Origin: Lachnoclostridium sp.
GTDB lineage: Bacteria > Bacillota > Clostridia > Lachnospirales > Lachnospiraceae
Direction: 5' to 3'
Assembly: GCA_021770065.1 (NCBI GenBank)
Contig: JAETRR010000008.1
Location: forward strand, 1 to 64,000
DNA: 64,000 nucleotides
Of the stretch, positions 53,690 through 63,715 are shown one piece after another. The position numbers and the translations under genes are program-made. The notes under the pieces were generated by a model. That model did not search any database. It had not been told where the DNA came from and was given only the letters and a program-made list of their open reading frames with translations. How positions within the stretch are numbered: position 1 is the stretch's first letter; each line of letters starts with the position of its first letter.

Positions 53690-53753
53690 CGACGGCACTA
53701 AAGGGTAAAGCCGCTTCGTGACGGCACTAAAGGGTAAAGCCGCTTCGTCACAC
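53690..53753. repeat. 29-bp tandem repeat in MBOAT-SGNH gap
   Basis: Two copies of a 29-bp unit (GACGGCACTAAAGGGTAAAG then CCGCTTCGT) stand head to tail in the 95-bp gap between the two genes. Each has short inverted parts. Function unknown; a longer array may exist in other strains. Confidence 0.7.
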
Positions 53754-53755
53754 AC

Positions 53756-55210
53756 TTAAAAGTTAAAATATAAAAACGTGCTGACCCCCGAAAAAGAGCA
53801 GATGCACCAGACAAGCAGTACCACAGCCGCCAGCAGCCTTCCCGGGGTCGGTTCAAACGCCTTCATCTTCTCATAAGCATTCTTCATCCCGAAAAGCATA
53901 AACAATGCCGTACCGGTAAACACAAGCAGAAAGAACTCCGGGCAGATACCTGTAAAAGGAATCAGGCTGTCCAGAAGCTGACATTCCGGCAGATAAAACC
54001 CGGCCGTCAGACCGGCGTCCACCGGGCCGAAATCAAAATCCGCTATCTTTCCAAGAAACATTGCCGCATCCCCGATACTGTCCGCCCTAAACAGCACCCA
54101 GGTCACATTCAGAAATAAAAAAGTCCCAAGCTGCCGGACGGCACGGGGAATTCTTTCCAGTATTCCCTTTAAAAGCCTGGTAAGCACGGAGCATACTCCG
54201 TGACAGGCTCCCCACAGCACAAAAGTCCAGTCTGCCCCGTGCCACAGTCCGCTCACCAGAAAAACAAGCATCACATTCCGGCAGGTCACTGCCGTTCCTC
54301 TCCTGCTGCCTCCGAGAGGAATATAAATATATTTCGTAAAAAACCGTGTCAGGGTTATATGCCACCGATCCCAGAACTCTGTAATCGTCGCCGCCCGGTA
54401 AGGGGAATTAAAATTCAGAGGCAGCTTAAGATTCATCATCCTCCCAAGCCCCACAGCCATGTCACAGTATCCGCTGAAGTCAAAATAAATCTGAATTGTA
54501 TAAAACAGCATCGCCAGAAACGCATTGGTACTGTCCAGCTCCCCTATATTGGCAAAGCCCCAGTTCACCCCGTTTCCAAAGGTATCCGCAATCAGGACCT
54601 TTTTCCCAAGCCCCAGCGCAAAAAGATAGATTCCCCTCACAAAATTGTCCCACTGAAAATGCTTCTTCTCCTCATCCATAAACTGGGGGATCAGCTCATC
54701 ATGGGTCACAATAGGACCGGCAATCAGCTGCGGAAAATAAGTCACAAAGCAGGCATAATCAAGAAAACGGTACTCCGGCACCTCCCCCTTATAAGCATCG
54801 ATCACAAAGGAAATCTGCTGAAAAGTAAAAAAACTGATTCCGAGAGGCAGCAGGATAGACTTCAAGGCAAAATTCCGTCCGCAAACCTCATTGAGATTCT
54901 CCAGAAAGAAATTGAAATACTTAAAATAAAACAAGATTCCCAGATTCAGCGCAAGCGCCCCTGCAAGAAGCCATTTTCTTCTGTTTTTCCCGGAACTTCT
55001 GCCCAGCAGCACATAAAAAAAATAATTGCACAGAATACTGAAAACAATAATAAGCAGATACTCTGCATGAAAATACCCGTAAAACCACAGAGACATCCCC
55101 AGCAGAAACGCCTGTGCAGACGTCCGCTTTCCAAAATGACTGCATCCAAAGTACCCTGCAATACATAGAGGCAGAAAAACCAGCACAAATATGTATGAAT
55201 TAAAAAGCAT
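53756..55210 (-). CDS. MBOAT family O-acyltransferase, AlgI/DltB-like
   Basis: A 484-residue membrane protein with about 11 hydrophobic helices: FNSYIFVLVFLPLCIAGYF at the N-terminus, PQLIAGPIVTHDELIPQF, FWDRWHITLTRFFTKYIYIP and the catalytic His in LVSGLWHGADWTFVLWG. This is the full AlgI signature. It passes acyl groups, usually acetyl, across the membrane for polymer O-acylation together with the SGNH protein downstream. Confidence 0.85.
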   Translation of the reverse strand: MLFNSYIFVLVFLPLCIAGYFGCSHFGKRTSAQAFLLGMSLWFYGYFHAEYLLIIVFSILCNYFFYVLLGRSSGKNRRKWLLAGALALNLGILFYFKYFNFFLENLNEVCGRNFALKSILLPLGISFFTFQQISFVIDAYKGEVPEYRFLDYACFVTYFPQLIAGPIVTHDELIPQFMDEEKKHFQWDNFVRGIYLFALGLGKKVLIADTFGNGVNWGFANIGELDSTNAFLAMLFYTIQIYFDFSGYCDMAVGLGRMMNLKLPLNFNSPYRAATITEFWDRWHITLTRFFTKYIYIPLGGSRRGTAVTCRNVMLVFLVSGLWHGADWTFVLWGACHGVCSVLTRLLKGILERIPRAVRQLGTFLFLNVTWVLFRADSIGDAAMFLGKIADFDFGPVDAGLTAGFYLPECQLLDSLIPFTGICPEFFLLVFTGTALFMLFGMKNAYEKMKAFEPTPGRLLAAVVLLVWCICSFSGVSTFLYFNF

Positions 55211-55293
55211 TCCGTTCTCCCAAATCCGTTTCTCTTATGTCCAAACAATAACACTATCTTACCATTCTTCCCTCCAAAAGGGAACTCCCTTTC

Positions 55294-55322
55294 TTGCATT
55301 TCCCCTCTGCCTGTGCTAAATT
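55294..55322 (+). promoter_or_regulatory. Promoter placing +1 at the start codon
   Basis: TTGCAT (55294-55299), 17 nt, TAAATT (55317-55322), then 7 nt to the ATG at 55330. No purine-rich ribosome binding site precedes the ATG. The mRNA may be leaderless. Confidence 0.5.
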
Positions 55323-55329
55323 ATATACC

Positions 55330-56244
55330 ATGAGACCCTACAACAGCCTGAACGAATCCTTACAAAAACGCTTCGGCGAAAAACTATACAAACTTACCCT
55401 GAACATCGGCTGCACCTGCCCCAACCGCGACGGCACCTTAGGCACAGGAGGCTGTATCTTCTGCAGCGCCGGCGGTTCCGGCGAATTTGCAGGCAGTCCG
55501 GCGCTGTCTGTCACTGAACAGATCGAAGCGGGCATAGAATCCCTGTCCGGCAAACGCCCGGCACGGCGCTACATCGCCTATTTCCAGGCCTACACCAATA
55601 CCTATGCACCTGTGGACTACCTGGAAAAAGTCTACCGGGAAGCCTTAGGCCACCCGAAGATCGCCGCCCTTGCCATAGCCACCCGGCCCGACTGCCTTCC
55701 CCCGGAAGTCCTGGAACTTCTTTCCGGCCTGAACGACGAGAAACCTGTCTGGATAGAGCTCGGCCTCCAGACCATCCACGAGGAAACGGCCGCCTTCATC
55801 CGAAGAGGTTATCCGCTCTCCGTCTTCTGCCAGGCAGTTGACGCCCTGCATGCCCGGAATCTGGAGATCATCGTCCACGTCATCCTCGGCCTTCCCGGGG
55901 AGACAAAGGAAATGATGCTGGAAACTATCCGCTATCTGAATACCTTACCGGTAAGCGGCATAAAACTCCAGCTCCTGCATATATTAAAACATACCGACCT
56001 GGCCGGCTTCTACGAAGAGACAAGCTTCCATGTCCTCACCTTAGAGGAATATACGGATCTCGTCATATCCTGCCTGGAAGTCTGCCGGCCGGACATCATC
56101 ATCCACCGTCTGACCGGCGACGGCCCCAAAGACCTGCTCCTGGCCCCTGCCTGGAGCTCCGGAAAACGCCAGGTTCTGAACACCATCCACAAAGAGCTGA
56201 AACAAAGAAACACCTGGCAAGGCAGATTATTCAACCCAAACTGA
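55330..56244 (+). CDS. TIGR01212 family radical SAM protein (YtqA/YhcC-like)
   Basis: About 304 residues. GCTCPNRDGTLGTGGCIFCS holds the cluster cysteines in the spacing typical of this family (CxCxxR...CxFC). Conserved later parts are YFQAYTNTY, IATRPDCL, ELGLQTIHEETAAFIRRG and LPGETKEMML. The ATG at 55330 matches the family start (RPYNSLNESLQKRFGEK). Reaction not known for the family; some members have been linked to tRNA or cofactor change. Ribosome binding site not seen. Confidence 0.85.
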   Translation: MRPYNSLNESLQKRFGEKLYKLTLNIGCTCPNRDGTLGTGGCIFCSAGGSGEFAGSPALSVTEQIEAGIESLSGKRPARRYIAYFQAYTNTYAPVDYLEKVYREALGHPKIAALAIATRPDCLPPEVLELLSGLNDEKPVWIELGLQTIHEETAAFIRRGYPLSVFCQAVDALHARNLEIIVHVILGLPGETKEMMLETIRYLNTLPVSGIKLQLLHILKHTDLAGFYEETSFHVLTLEEYTDLVISCLEVCRPDIIIHRLTGDGPKDLLLAPAWSSGKRQVLNTIHKELKQRNTWQGRLFNPN

Positions 56245-56260
56245 AAAAGGAGTCCCCAAA

Positions 56261-56773
56261 ATGTCCGAAACCCAGACCCTGTACAAACTAATCATCCTCT
56301 ATATGCTGAACCGCGTCTCCTTCCCCCTGAGCAATGCCCAGCTCTCCGAGTTCATTCTGGACAGGGAATACACCGACTATTTTACCCTCCAGCAGGCTCT
56401 GTTTGAGCTGACCGACTCCTCTCTGATCCGACAGGAGAAACGGCACAACACCACCCTATGCCACATCACCGAGGAAGGCCGCACCACCCTCACTTATTTT
56501 GAAAATAAAATATCCTCCGCTATCCGGGAGGATATTGACACCTTTCTCTCTGAACACAAATATAAGCTGCGCAATGAACATTCCACGCCGGCAGACTATT
56601 ACCAGACGCCTGCCGGCGAATATGCCGCCCGCTGCCGGGTATTGGAGAGGGATTCCACGCTTGTGGATCTGACCCTCACCGTCCCCACAGAAGAACAGGC
56701 CAAAGCCATCTGCGGCCACTGGCGTGACAAGAGCAAAGAAATCTACGCTACGCTGATACAGTCTCTTTTGTAA
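56261..56773 (+). CDS. DUF4364 family winged-helix protein
   Basis: A 170-residue protein of a family common in Clostridia. The N-terminal part (KLIILYMLNRVSFPLSNAQLSEFILDREYTDYFTLQQAL, a PadR-like winged helix) is followed by an alpha/beta region with LTLTVPTEEQAKAICGHW. Probably a DNA-binding regulator. It lies 16 bp after the radical SAM gene and its end overlaps the converging MATE gene by 26 bp. Confidence 0.8.
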   Translation: MSETQTLYKLIILYMLNRVSFPLSNAQLSEFILDREYTDYFTLQQALFELTDSSLIRQEKRHNTTLCHITEEGRTTLTYFENKISSAIREDIDTFLSEHKYKLRNEHSTPADYYQTPAGEYAARCRVLERDSTLVDLTLTVPTEEQAKAICGHWRDKSKEIYATLIQSLL

Positions 56774-58127
56774 GAGGCTGTATTTTGATCCGGTAAATTC
56801 TGCGAAACAGTATCGTACTCATAATCACTGCCACAATCTCCGCAATGGGAAACGCCCACCACACTGCATTCAGGCCGCTGATCTCCGCTAGCACAAACGC
56901 TGACGGAAGAATCACCAGAAGCTGACGGGCAACGGATACCATCAGACTGTAGACGCCGTTTCCCAAAGCCTGGAATATGGATCCTGCCACAATGTTATAC
57001 CCGGCAAAAGAAAAGCTTAAGGAAATAATCCTAAGAGCCGGGACGCCGATGGCAAGCATGTCCGGGGAGGCCTCAAAGATACCAAGCAGCTGTGCTGTAA
57101 ACACATGAAAACCTGCCAGCCCCACAAGCATAATCGTCACTGCTGCCCCGATACTGAGCCATGCAGTCTGCATAATCCGCTTCTTCTCCCGTGCCCCATA
57201 ATTGTAGGCAATAATCGGCACCATCCCGTTGTTCAGTCCAAACACAGGCATAAAAATAAAACTCTGAAGCTTAAAATAAACTCCGAATACCGAAACGGCC
57301 GTGGAGGTAAACATCATCAGAATCTTATTGATGCCGAATACCATCACCGATCCAATGGACTGCATAATAATAGAAGGAATTCCCACCTGATAGATCCGTT
57401 TGATGGTAGACATCTCAGGCCGGAAACCTTTCATATTGATATTAATCTCCTTATTTTTACGAAGATTGAAAAATACGCCAAGCAGCATTCCGCAGATCTG
57501 CCCCACAACTGTGGCGACCGCTGCTCCCAGAACCTCCAGACGCGGAAAGCCAAACAGCCCGAAAATCAAAATAGGATCCAGAATAATATTGATCACCGCC
57601 CCAAGCCCCTGGGTATACATATTATAAATCGTCAAGCCTGTAGACTGTAAAAGCCGCTCACTGATCACTGCCAGAAACAGTCCGAAGGAAAAGACTGTAA
57701 CCACAAACACATACTGGGTTCCGTAAAACAAAAGCTCCGGATCATCCGTCTGCACCAGATAGAACTGCCGGGAGCCCAGAAGGCCCAGAACTGCAAATAC
57801 CAGATAGCTTGCAATCCCCAGAAACAGTCCGTTCCGCGCCGCAAGATTCGCCTGCTCATACTGCTTTTCCCCCAAAGATCTGGAAAGCAGCGCATTGATA
57901 CCCACACCCGTCCCCACAGACACTGCAATCATCAGATTCTGCACCGGGAAAGCCATGGACACGGCTGTGAGGGCATCCTCGTTAAGCCTCGCCACAAAGG
58001 CGCTGTCCACCACATTGTACAGAGCCTGTACCAGCATGGAAACAATCATGGGCATGGACATGGTAAATAATAATTTCGGGATGGGCATATTGCCCATTTT
58101 ATTCTCTTTTTGTATTTCTTCTGCCAT
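56748..58127 (-). CDS. MATE family efflux transporter
   Basis: A 459-residue protein with 12 membrane helices in two halves, each with the MATE pattern (PMIVSMLVQALYNVVDSAFV and VGIPSIIMQSIGSVMVFGIN). It exports drugs or metabolites using ion gradients. Start follows AGGAGA. Its 3' end overlaps the DUF4364 gene, so transcription is convergent with no separate terminator. Confidence 0.9.
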   Translation of the reverse strand: MAEEIQKENKMGNMPIPKLLFTMSMPMIVSMLVQALYNVVDSAFVARLNEDALTAVSMAFPVQNLMIAVSVGTGVGINALLSRSLGEKQYEQANLAARNGLFLGIASYLVFAVLGLLGSRQFYLVQTDDPELLFYGTQYVFVVTVFSFGLFLAVISERLLQSTGLTIYNMYTQGLGAVINIILDPILIFGLFGFPRLEVLGAAVATVVGQICGMLLGVFFNLRKNKEININMKGFRPEMSTIKRIYQVGIPSIIMQSIGSVMVFGINKILMMFTSTAVSVFGVYFKLQSFIFMPVFGLNNGMVPIIAYNYGAREKKRIMQTAWLSIGAAVTIMLVGLAGFHVFTAQLLGIFEASPDMLAIGVPALRIISLSFSFAGYNIVAGSIFQALGNGVYSLMVSVARQLLVILPSAFVLAEISGLNAVWWAFPIAEIVAVIMSTILFRRIYRIKIQPLTKETVSA

Positions 58128-58157
58128 TATTTTCTCCTATTCCAGTTCCGTAATATA

Positions 58158-59276
58158 TTAATGTTTTCTCCGTATCTCGTTTAATCCTTCCGCCAGTTCC
58201 TTCACATCTTGAATTACATCCGCAAATGCTCCGGCCTGGTACAGGCTCACCAGAATCATACCGATGGGCACAGCAATGATCATTCCGAATATACTGCTGA
58301 CCTTATAACCGATAAACATGAAAAACAGCGTAGACAGCGGATCCAGGCCGATGCTGTCGCCCACAATCTTCGGCTGTATCAGCTGCCGTACCAGCTGGCT
58401 TATGAGATAAATAATAATGAGCCCCACCGCAAACTGATAATCCGCACTTAAGATCTTCAGAACCGCCCAGGGAATAAGAGCTGTCCCCGTTCCGAAAAAA
58501 GGCAGGAAATCAAGAATTGCAATCAATATTGCCAGTAAAACCGCATAGTGAATCCGCAGGATAAGAAATCCCACAAGCAGAATCAGCGCCACTACACCCA
58601 TGATCTTAAACTGGGCCTTAAAGTAGCCTCCTATGGCTTTTCGGAACTTTTCCGTAATAAAATGCCATTTTGTGCTGATCCACTCCGGAATATGTGCCTT
58701 GACAGCCTGCACAATCCGATCCCGTTCCGCGATAAAAAAGTACGCGGACAGAATTGCGAAAATCACATGAATCAGCGCATTGGGGATATTTTTTGCCACC
58801 GTACCGGCTGCCTCAACCGTAGGTTTGCCGACAGCCCCGATCAAATCGCCCAGAGAGCTTGTCAGAGAATCCGTAAGACTTGCCGCACCCTCTCTCAGCT
58901 GCGGCGGAAACCGCGTGGAAAAGCCCTGGAGGTTCTCCCGAATCTCCTCCAAATCCTGTAAAAAAGAACCGTAAATATCGGGAAGTACGGCAATAAATCC
59001 ATAAAGCTCCCGGATAATGGCAGTCACTGCAAAATATCCTCCCGTTACTACCAGAGCAATGGCTGTAATAATTATCAGCATGGAACTGTGGCGGCGCACC
59101 ATCTTAAGCCGCCGCTCCATAAAACGCACCAGAGGGTTTGCCAGCATGGCAATGAGCCAGCCTACCACAAAAGGCATAAAGAATACAAGCAGTTTCGGGG
59201 TCAGAACAAAAAAAAGCACAATCCCGGCCGCATATAACAGGATATTTATAAGGCAGCGCAGATATTTTCCGGGCAA
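58158..59276 (-). CDS. AI-2E family transporter (UPF0118/PerM-like)
   Basis: A 372-residue membrane protein with about 7-8 helices; LLAILIAILDFLPFFGTGTALIPW and QLVRQLIQPKIVGDSIGLDPL are family hallmarks. Members transport various substrates, including ions; autoinducer export is not shown for most. Directly follows engB. Confidence 0.85.
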   Translation of the reverse strand: MPGKYLRCLINILLYAAGIVLFFVLTPKLLVFFMPFVVGWLIAMLANPLVRFMERRLKMVRRHSSMLIIITAIALVVTGGYFAVTAIIRELYGFIAVLPDIYGSFLQDLEEIRENLQGFSTRFPPQLREGAASLTDSLTSSLGDLIGAVGKPTVEAAGTVAKNIPNALIHVIFAILSAYFFIAERDRIVQAVKAHIPEWISTKWHFITEKFRKAIGGYFKAQFKIMGVVALILLVGFLILRIHYAVLLAILIAILDFLPFFGTGTALIPWAVLKILSADYQFAVGLIIIYLISQLVRQLIQPKIVGDSIGLDPLSTLFFMFIGYKVSSIFGMIIAVPIGMILVSLYQAGAFADVIQDVKELAEGLNEIRRKH

Positions 59277-59885
59277 TTACTCCACCTCCGGTTCCTTTTT
59301 ATCCTCTAAAATTGCCTCCATCTGTTCCCAGATCTCCTCCCTCCCCTGCTTCGTAAGGGCAGAGAACGGAAGCACCGCTGTTCCCGGCTTTACATTCAGC
59401 CCGGTACGCACCATTTTCAAATGCTTCTGTATCTGGCTGCGGTTGATTTTATCCAGTTTTGTAGCTATGATAATCGGATCGTAGCCGTTGTAAACAATCC
59501 ACTCATACATACGCCTGTCATTGGCCGACGGCTCATGGCGGATATCAATCAGAAGGAACAAGGCGCGAAGCCTTTTGGAACCGTGGAGGTAGCGCTCAAT
59601 CAGCTTCCCCCACTGTTCCTTTACCTCCGGGCTCACCTTTGCATAGCCGTAGCCCGGCAGATCCACCAGATACATGGCATCGTTGATGTTATAAAAGTTA
59701 ATGGTCTGGGTCTTTCCCGGCTGCGCAGATGTCCGCGCCAGGGATTTCCGGTTCATCAGTGCATTGATGAGAGAGGATTTCCCCACATTGGACTTTCCGG
59801 CAAAAGCAATCTCCGGCAGGGTATTCTCCGGAAGCTTGCTGGTAATGCCGCACACGGTTTCCAGGTTTACATTTTTAATGATCAT
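59277..59885 (-). CDS. engB: Ribosome biogenesis GTP-binding protein EngB (YsxC)
   Basis: A 202-residue GTPase with P-loop GKSNVGKSSLINALM, G3 DLPGYGYAKVS and G4 TKLDKI. It assists assembly of the large ribosomal subunit. Overlaps the lon 3' end by 11 bp, the usual lon-engB order. Confidence 0.95.
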   Translation of the reverse strand: MIIKNVNLETVCGITSKLPENTLPEIAFAGKSNVGKSSLINALMNRKSLARTSAQPGKTQTINFYNINDAMYLVDLPGYGYAKVSPEVKEQWGKLIERYLHGSKRLRALFLLIDIRHEPSANDRRMYEWIVYNGYDPIIIATKLDKINRSQIQKHLKMVRTGLNVKPGTAVLPFSALTKQGREEIWEQMEAILEDKKEPEVE

Positions 59886-62193
59886 GGAAGGCTGCCTCCA
59901 ATACTTCTTTCATCTGCTCCACATAGACAATACGGATGCCTTTACGGATCTCTGCGGAAATCTCCTCCACGTCCCGCTTATTCCTGGCGGGCACCAGTAC
60001 GGTTTTGATCCCGGCGCTCTTGGCAGCCAGAATCTTTTCCTTTAAGCCGCCGATGGGAAGTACGCGTCCCCGGAGGGTGATTTCCCCCGTCATGGCCACA
60101 CTGGCATACACGGGAATCTCCGTAATGGCCGAGAGCATGGCCGTAGCCATAGTAATCCCGGCAGAAGGGCCGTCCTTGGGTACGGCTCCCTCCGGAATAT
60201 GTATATGAATATCATGCTCCTGATAAAATTCCTTGTCAATCCCATAATTACCGCTGACGGAGCGGATATAGCTTAAGCCTGTCCGGGCGGATTCCTTCAT
60301 CACATCTCCCATCATGCCGGTGAGGGAAATCTCACCCTTTCCGGGCATAATGTTTACCTCAATCTGGAGGGTGTCGCCCCCCACACTGGTCCAGGCAAGC
60401 CCCCGGACAATTCCCACCTCATCCGTTTCATTTGCCATGTCAAATACAAACTTAGGCTTTCCCAGATACCGGCTCAGATTGCTCTCTGTCAGACGGACGG
60501 ATTTCTTATTCTGCTCCAGAATCTCCCTGGCCGCCTTCCGGCAGACCTCTCCGAGCTTCCGCTCCAGCTGGCGCACGCCGGCCTCTCTGGTGTAACTGTG
60601 AATCAAGGTTTCCAAAGCCTTTAAGCTTAAGGAAAGCTGTCCCTCCTTAAGGCCGTTCTTTTCCATCTGTTTCCCAATCAGGTGCTCCCTTGCGATATGT
60701 ACTTTCTCGTTCTCCGTATAGCTGCTCACTTCGATAAGTTCCATCCGGTCCAGAAGCGGCCGGGGAATGGTCTGGGTGTCATTGGCCGTGGCAATAAAGA
60801 GTACTTCAGACAAATCCAGCGGAAGCTCCACATAGTGATCCTGGAAGCGGCTGTTCTGCTCCGAGTCCAGCACCTCCAGAAGAGCCGACGAGGTGTCGCG
60901 CTTGTAATCGCTGCTTACCTTGTCAATCTCATCCAGAAGCATCAGCGGATTCTTCACGCCTGCCTGGCGCATACCGGCTGCGATCCGCCCCGGCATGGCT
61001 CCCACATAAGTTCTCCGGTGTCCCCGGATCTCCGCCTCGTCCCGGACGCCGCCCAGGCAGATGCGCACATACTTCTTATTCAATGCTTTCGCCACAGACC
61101 GGGCGATGGAGGTCTTTCCCGTTCCCGGAGGGCCCACAAGGCAGAGAATAGGACTGCTGCCCTTCTTTGTCAGTGTCCGCACTGCCAGAAACTCCAATAC
61201 GCGTTCCTTTACCTTTTCCAGTCCGTAGTGATCCGCGTTTAAGATCTCCTCGGCGCGCTTCAGATCCGTGCTGTCCCGGGATGTCTTTTCCCATGGCAGA
61301 TCCAGGAGCGTTTCTATATATCCCCGGATCACGGCGCTCTCAGAAGAATTACTGCCAATGTTTTTAAACCGGGTAATCTCCTTCCCGATCTTTTCCTTCA
61401 CTTCTTTGGATGCTCTGAGCTTGTCAAGGGCCTCCTGAAAATGATCCGCATCCGTTCCGGAGGTATCTTCTCCCAGCTCCTCCCGGATCACCTTCAGCTG
61501 CTCCCGAAGCAGGTACTCCCTCTGGTTCTTGTCTACACGGGCTTTGATCTTCTCCTGGAGCTCTCTCTTAAATCGCATAATTCCGATTTCTTTATTCATC
61601 AGAGTTCCGAGAAGCTCAAATCTCTCCGACACGGAAGCCGCCTCCAGAAGCTTCTGCTTTTCTTCATAATGGAAGGGGAGATGTATCATAAGCTGTCCCA
61701 TCAGCCTGGACAATTCCTCGATCTCTCCCATCTGCCGCTCCAGTTCCTTTCCTGTCTTGCCGCTCTCCTGGCAGTAAGTATGGAAGGTTTCCTTTAAGCT
61801 GCGTATCATGGCCTCACAGATATCCGGAGCGAGGCTTTCGGGCTCCTCCTCAAAACGTATTACTTCCGCCTCCGGGTAGTCTCCGTCCAGTTCAAGATGA
61901 GACAGTTCTCCCCGTTCCAGACCCTCGGCCAGCACGCGCAGAATATTATGGGGCAGCTTAATGACCTGCTTCACGGAAGCAATGGTTCCAATCCGGTACA
62001 GATCTTCAAGGCCGGGGTTTTCTGTCTGAACATTTTTCTGGGTCACCAGAAATAACCTTTGTTCCCGGAGCATGGCCTGCTCAATGGCATGGACGGAACG
62101 CTCTCTGCTCACGTCAAAGTGAATCACCATATCCGGAAGAACGGTCATTCCTCTTAGGGCGACCACCGGTAAATTCTGAATCAATTCGCTCAC
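59875..62193 (-). CDS. lon: Lon protease (endopeptidase La)
   Basis: A 772-residue ATP-dependent protease. N-terminal substrate domain ([21 protein letters not shown]), AAA+ domain with Walker [12 protein letters not shown] and Walker B LMLLDEID, and C-terminal Ser-Lys protease domain with Ser in [15 protein letters not shown] and a later Lys in [15 protein letters not shown] chose the GTG at 62193 because GGAGATTACAGA lies right before it; the longest frame adds 61 codons that come from the hairpin repeats upstream. Confidence 0.95.
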   Translation of the reverse strand: MSELIQNLPVVALRGMTVLPDMVIHFDVSRERSVHAIEQAMLREQRLFLVTQKNVQTENPGLEDLYRIGTIASVKQVIKLPHNILRVLAEGLERGELSHLELDGDYPEAEVIRFEEEPESLAPDICEAMIRSLKETFHTYCQESGKTGKELERQMGEIEELSRLMGQLMIHLPFHYEEKQKLLEAASVSERFELLGTLMNKEIGIMRFKRELQEKIKARVDKNQREYLLREQLKVIREELGEDTSGTDADHFQEALDKLRASKEVKEKIGKEITRFKNIGSNSSESAVIRGYIETLLDLPWEKTSRDSTDLKRAEEILNADHYGLEKVKERVLEFLAVRTLTKKGSSPILCLVGPPGTGKTSIARSVAKALNKKYVRICLGGVRDEAEIRGHRRTYVGAMPGRIAAGMRQAGVKNPLMLLDEIDKVSSDYKRDTSSALLEVLDSEQNSRFQDHYVELPLDLSEVLFIATANDTQTIPRPLLDRMELIEVSSYTENEKVHIAREHLIGKQMEKNGLKEGQLSLSLKALETLIHSYTREAGVRQLERKLGEVCRKAAREILEQNKKSVRLTESNLSRYLGKPKFVFDMANETDEVGIVRGLAWTSVGGDTLQIEVNIMPGKGEISLTGMMGDVMKESARTGLSYIRSVSGNYGIDKEFYQEHDIHIHIPEGAVPKDGPSAGITMATAMLSAITEIPVYASVAMTGEITLRGRVLPIGGLKEKILAAKSAGIKTVLVPARNKRDVEEISAEIRKGIRIVYVEQMKEVLEAAFHDH

Positions 62194-62206
62194 TCTGTAA
62201 TCTCCA

Positions 62207-62420
62207 TTCCAGTTCCGCAATACCCCATACAGTACCCTTCCCCTAGAAGCATTTCCAGCCGCAAAAACATGCGTCTGTAAATCCTTCTGGCACTGTATAG
62301 GGTATTGCTGTTTTCCAGTTCCGCAATACCCTCTACAGCACCCTTCTCCTAGAAGCATTTCCAGCCGCAAAAACATGCGTCTGTAAATCCTTCCGGCACT
62401 GGATAAGGTATTGCTGTTTT
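62207..62420. repeat. Two tandem 106-bp hairpin elements upstream of lon
   Basis: Copy 1 starts at 62207 and copy 2 at 62313; both open with TTCCAGTTCCGCAATACC. Each has near-perfect terminal inverted repeats (GCAATACCCCATACAGTACC against GCAATACCCTATACAGTGCC in copy 1) and further inner pairing (AGAAGCATTTCCAGCCGCA against AGAAGGATTTACAGACGCA), so each folds into a long hairpin. They look like a small palindromic repeat family (REP/MITE-like) and separate lon from clpX. Confidence 0.75.
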
Positions 62421-62456
62421 ATAATAAAGAGATTCCAGGCTACGCCCGGAATCTCA
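62421..62456 (-). terminator. Terminator overlapping the clpX stop codon
   Basis: On the minus strand GAGATTCC (62455-62448), an 11-nt loop with the TAG stop of clpX, GGAATCTC (62436-62429), then TTTATTAT. Confidence 0.7.
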
Positions 62457-63699
62457 TCTCATTGCTTGTCGTTACAGGACTTCCTGTGCCCTCTACCACT
62501 TCCCTGGTAATCACGCAGCTCTTAATACTCTCATCCGATGGAATCTCATACATAGTATCCATCATAATATGCTCCATGATTGCCCGGAGGCCTCTGGCTC
62601 CTGTCTTTCTCGTTACCGTCTGTTCAGCGATAGCCTCAATGGCATCCCGCTCAAAGGATAATTTCACTCCATCCAGTTCAAGCATCTTCTTATACTGCTT
62701 TACGATAGAATTCTTCGGTTCCACAAGAATGCGGACCATATCCTCCTTTGTCAGAGCATCCAGTGCCACCGTTACCGGCACGCGGCCCACAAACTCCGGT
62801 ATCATACCGAACTTCACCAGATCCTCCGGAAGCACCTGCCGCAGAAGCTTCCCTACATTCTCCTCTTCATTGGGCTTGGTCACTTCTGCATTGAAGCCGA
62901 TGGACCGGCGGTCCATTCTCCGCTCAATCACTTTGTCCAGGCCCTCAAAAGCTCCGCCGCAGATAAAGAGAATGTTGGTAGTGTCAATCTGAATCAGCTC
63001 CTGATGGGGATGCTTTCTTCCCCCCTGGGGCGGTACCGAAGCGATGGTTCCCTCCAGAATCTTAAGCAGCGCCTGCTGCACGCCCTCACCGGATACATCT
63101 CTGGTAATGGATGGATTCTCCGACTTTCTGGTAATCTTGTCAATCTCGTCAATGTAAATGATTCCGTGCTGTGCACGCTCTACGTCATAATCTGCTGCCT
63201 GGATGATCTTAAGAAGAATGTTCTCCACATCCTCGCCCACATAGCCGGCCTCCGTAAGGGAGGTGGCATCCGCAATGGCAAAGGGCACATTCAACAGCCT
63301 TGCCAGTGTCTGGGCTAAAAGGGTCTTACCCGAACCGGTAGGGCCAAGCATCAGAATATTGCTCTTCTGAAGCTCCACATCCAGATCCTTCTCCCTTACC
63401 GCCAGAATTCTTTTATAATGGTTGTAAACCGCTACAGAAAGAACCTTCTTGGCCTCTTCCTGGCCGATGACATACTCATCCAGAAACTCTTTAATCTCTT
63501 TGGGCTTTAAGAGGTTGATCTCCTCATCCCCAAGCTCCCGCTCATCCAGTTCCAGCTCATCCTCAATCAGCTCTGCACACAGTTCAATGCACTCATCGCA
63601 GATATAGGTTCCGCTGGGACCGGAAATCATTTTCCGTACCTGCTCCCCGGATTTACCGCAAAAGGAACATCTCACGTTGTTATCATTGTTTCTAGGCAT
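62440..63699 (-). CDS. clpX: ATP-dependent Clp protease ATP-binding subunit ClpX
   Basis: A 419-residue AAA+ unfoldase. N-terminal zinc-binding domain ([14 protein letters not shown] and CDECIELC), Walker [13 protein letters not shown], Walker [11 protein letters not shown], pore loop (GYVGEDVE region) and IGFNAEV part for ClpP docking are all seen. It unfolds substrates and feeds ClpP. Lies 16 bp after clpP. Confidence 0.95.
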   Translation of the reverse strand: MPRNNDNNVRCSFCGKSGEQVRKMISGPSGTYICDECIELCAELIEDELELDERELGDEEINLLKPKEIKEFLDEYVIGQEEAKKVLSVAVYNHYKRILAVREKDLDVELQKSNILMLGPTGSGKTLLAQTLARLLNVPFAIADATSLTEAGYVGEDVENILLKIIQAADYDVERAQHGIIYIDEIDKITRKSENPSITRDVSGEGVQQALLKILEGTIASVPPQGGRKHPHQELIQIDTTNILFICGGAFEGLDKVIERRMDRRSIGFNAEVTKPNEEENVGKLLRQVLPEDLVKFGMIPEFVGRVPVTVALDALTKEDMVRILVEPKNSIVKQYKKMLELDGVKLSFERDAIEAIAEQTVTRKTGARGLRAIMEHIMMDTMYEIPSDESIKSCVITREVVEGTGSPVTTSNEMRFRA

Positions 63700-63715
63700 A
63701 ATTATTCTCGTCCCT

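Noticed and set aside
54200-55168. 322-codon plus-strand frame opposite the MBOAT gene
   Set aside because: Antisense shadow of a clear membrane protein gene; very rich in His, Pro, Lys and Arg, as expected for the reverse of hydrophobic codons.
62194-62376. N-terminal extension of Lon by 61 residues
   Set aside because: It is encoded by the tandem hairpin repeats, and a GTG with a good ribosome binding site at 62193 fits the family start.
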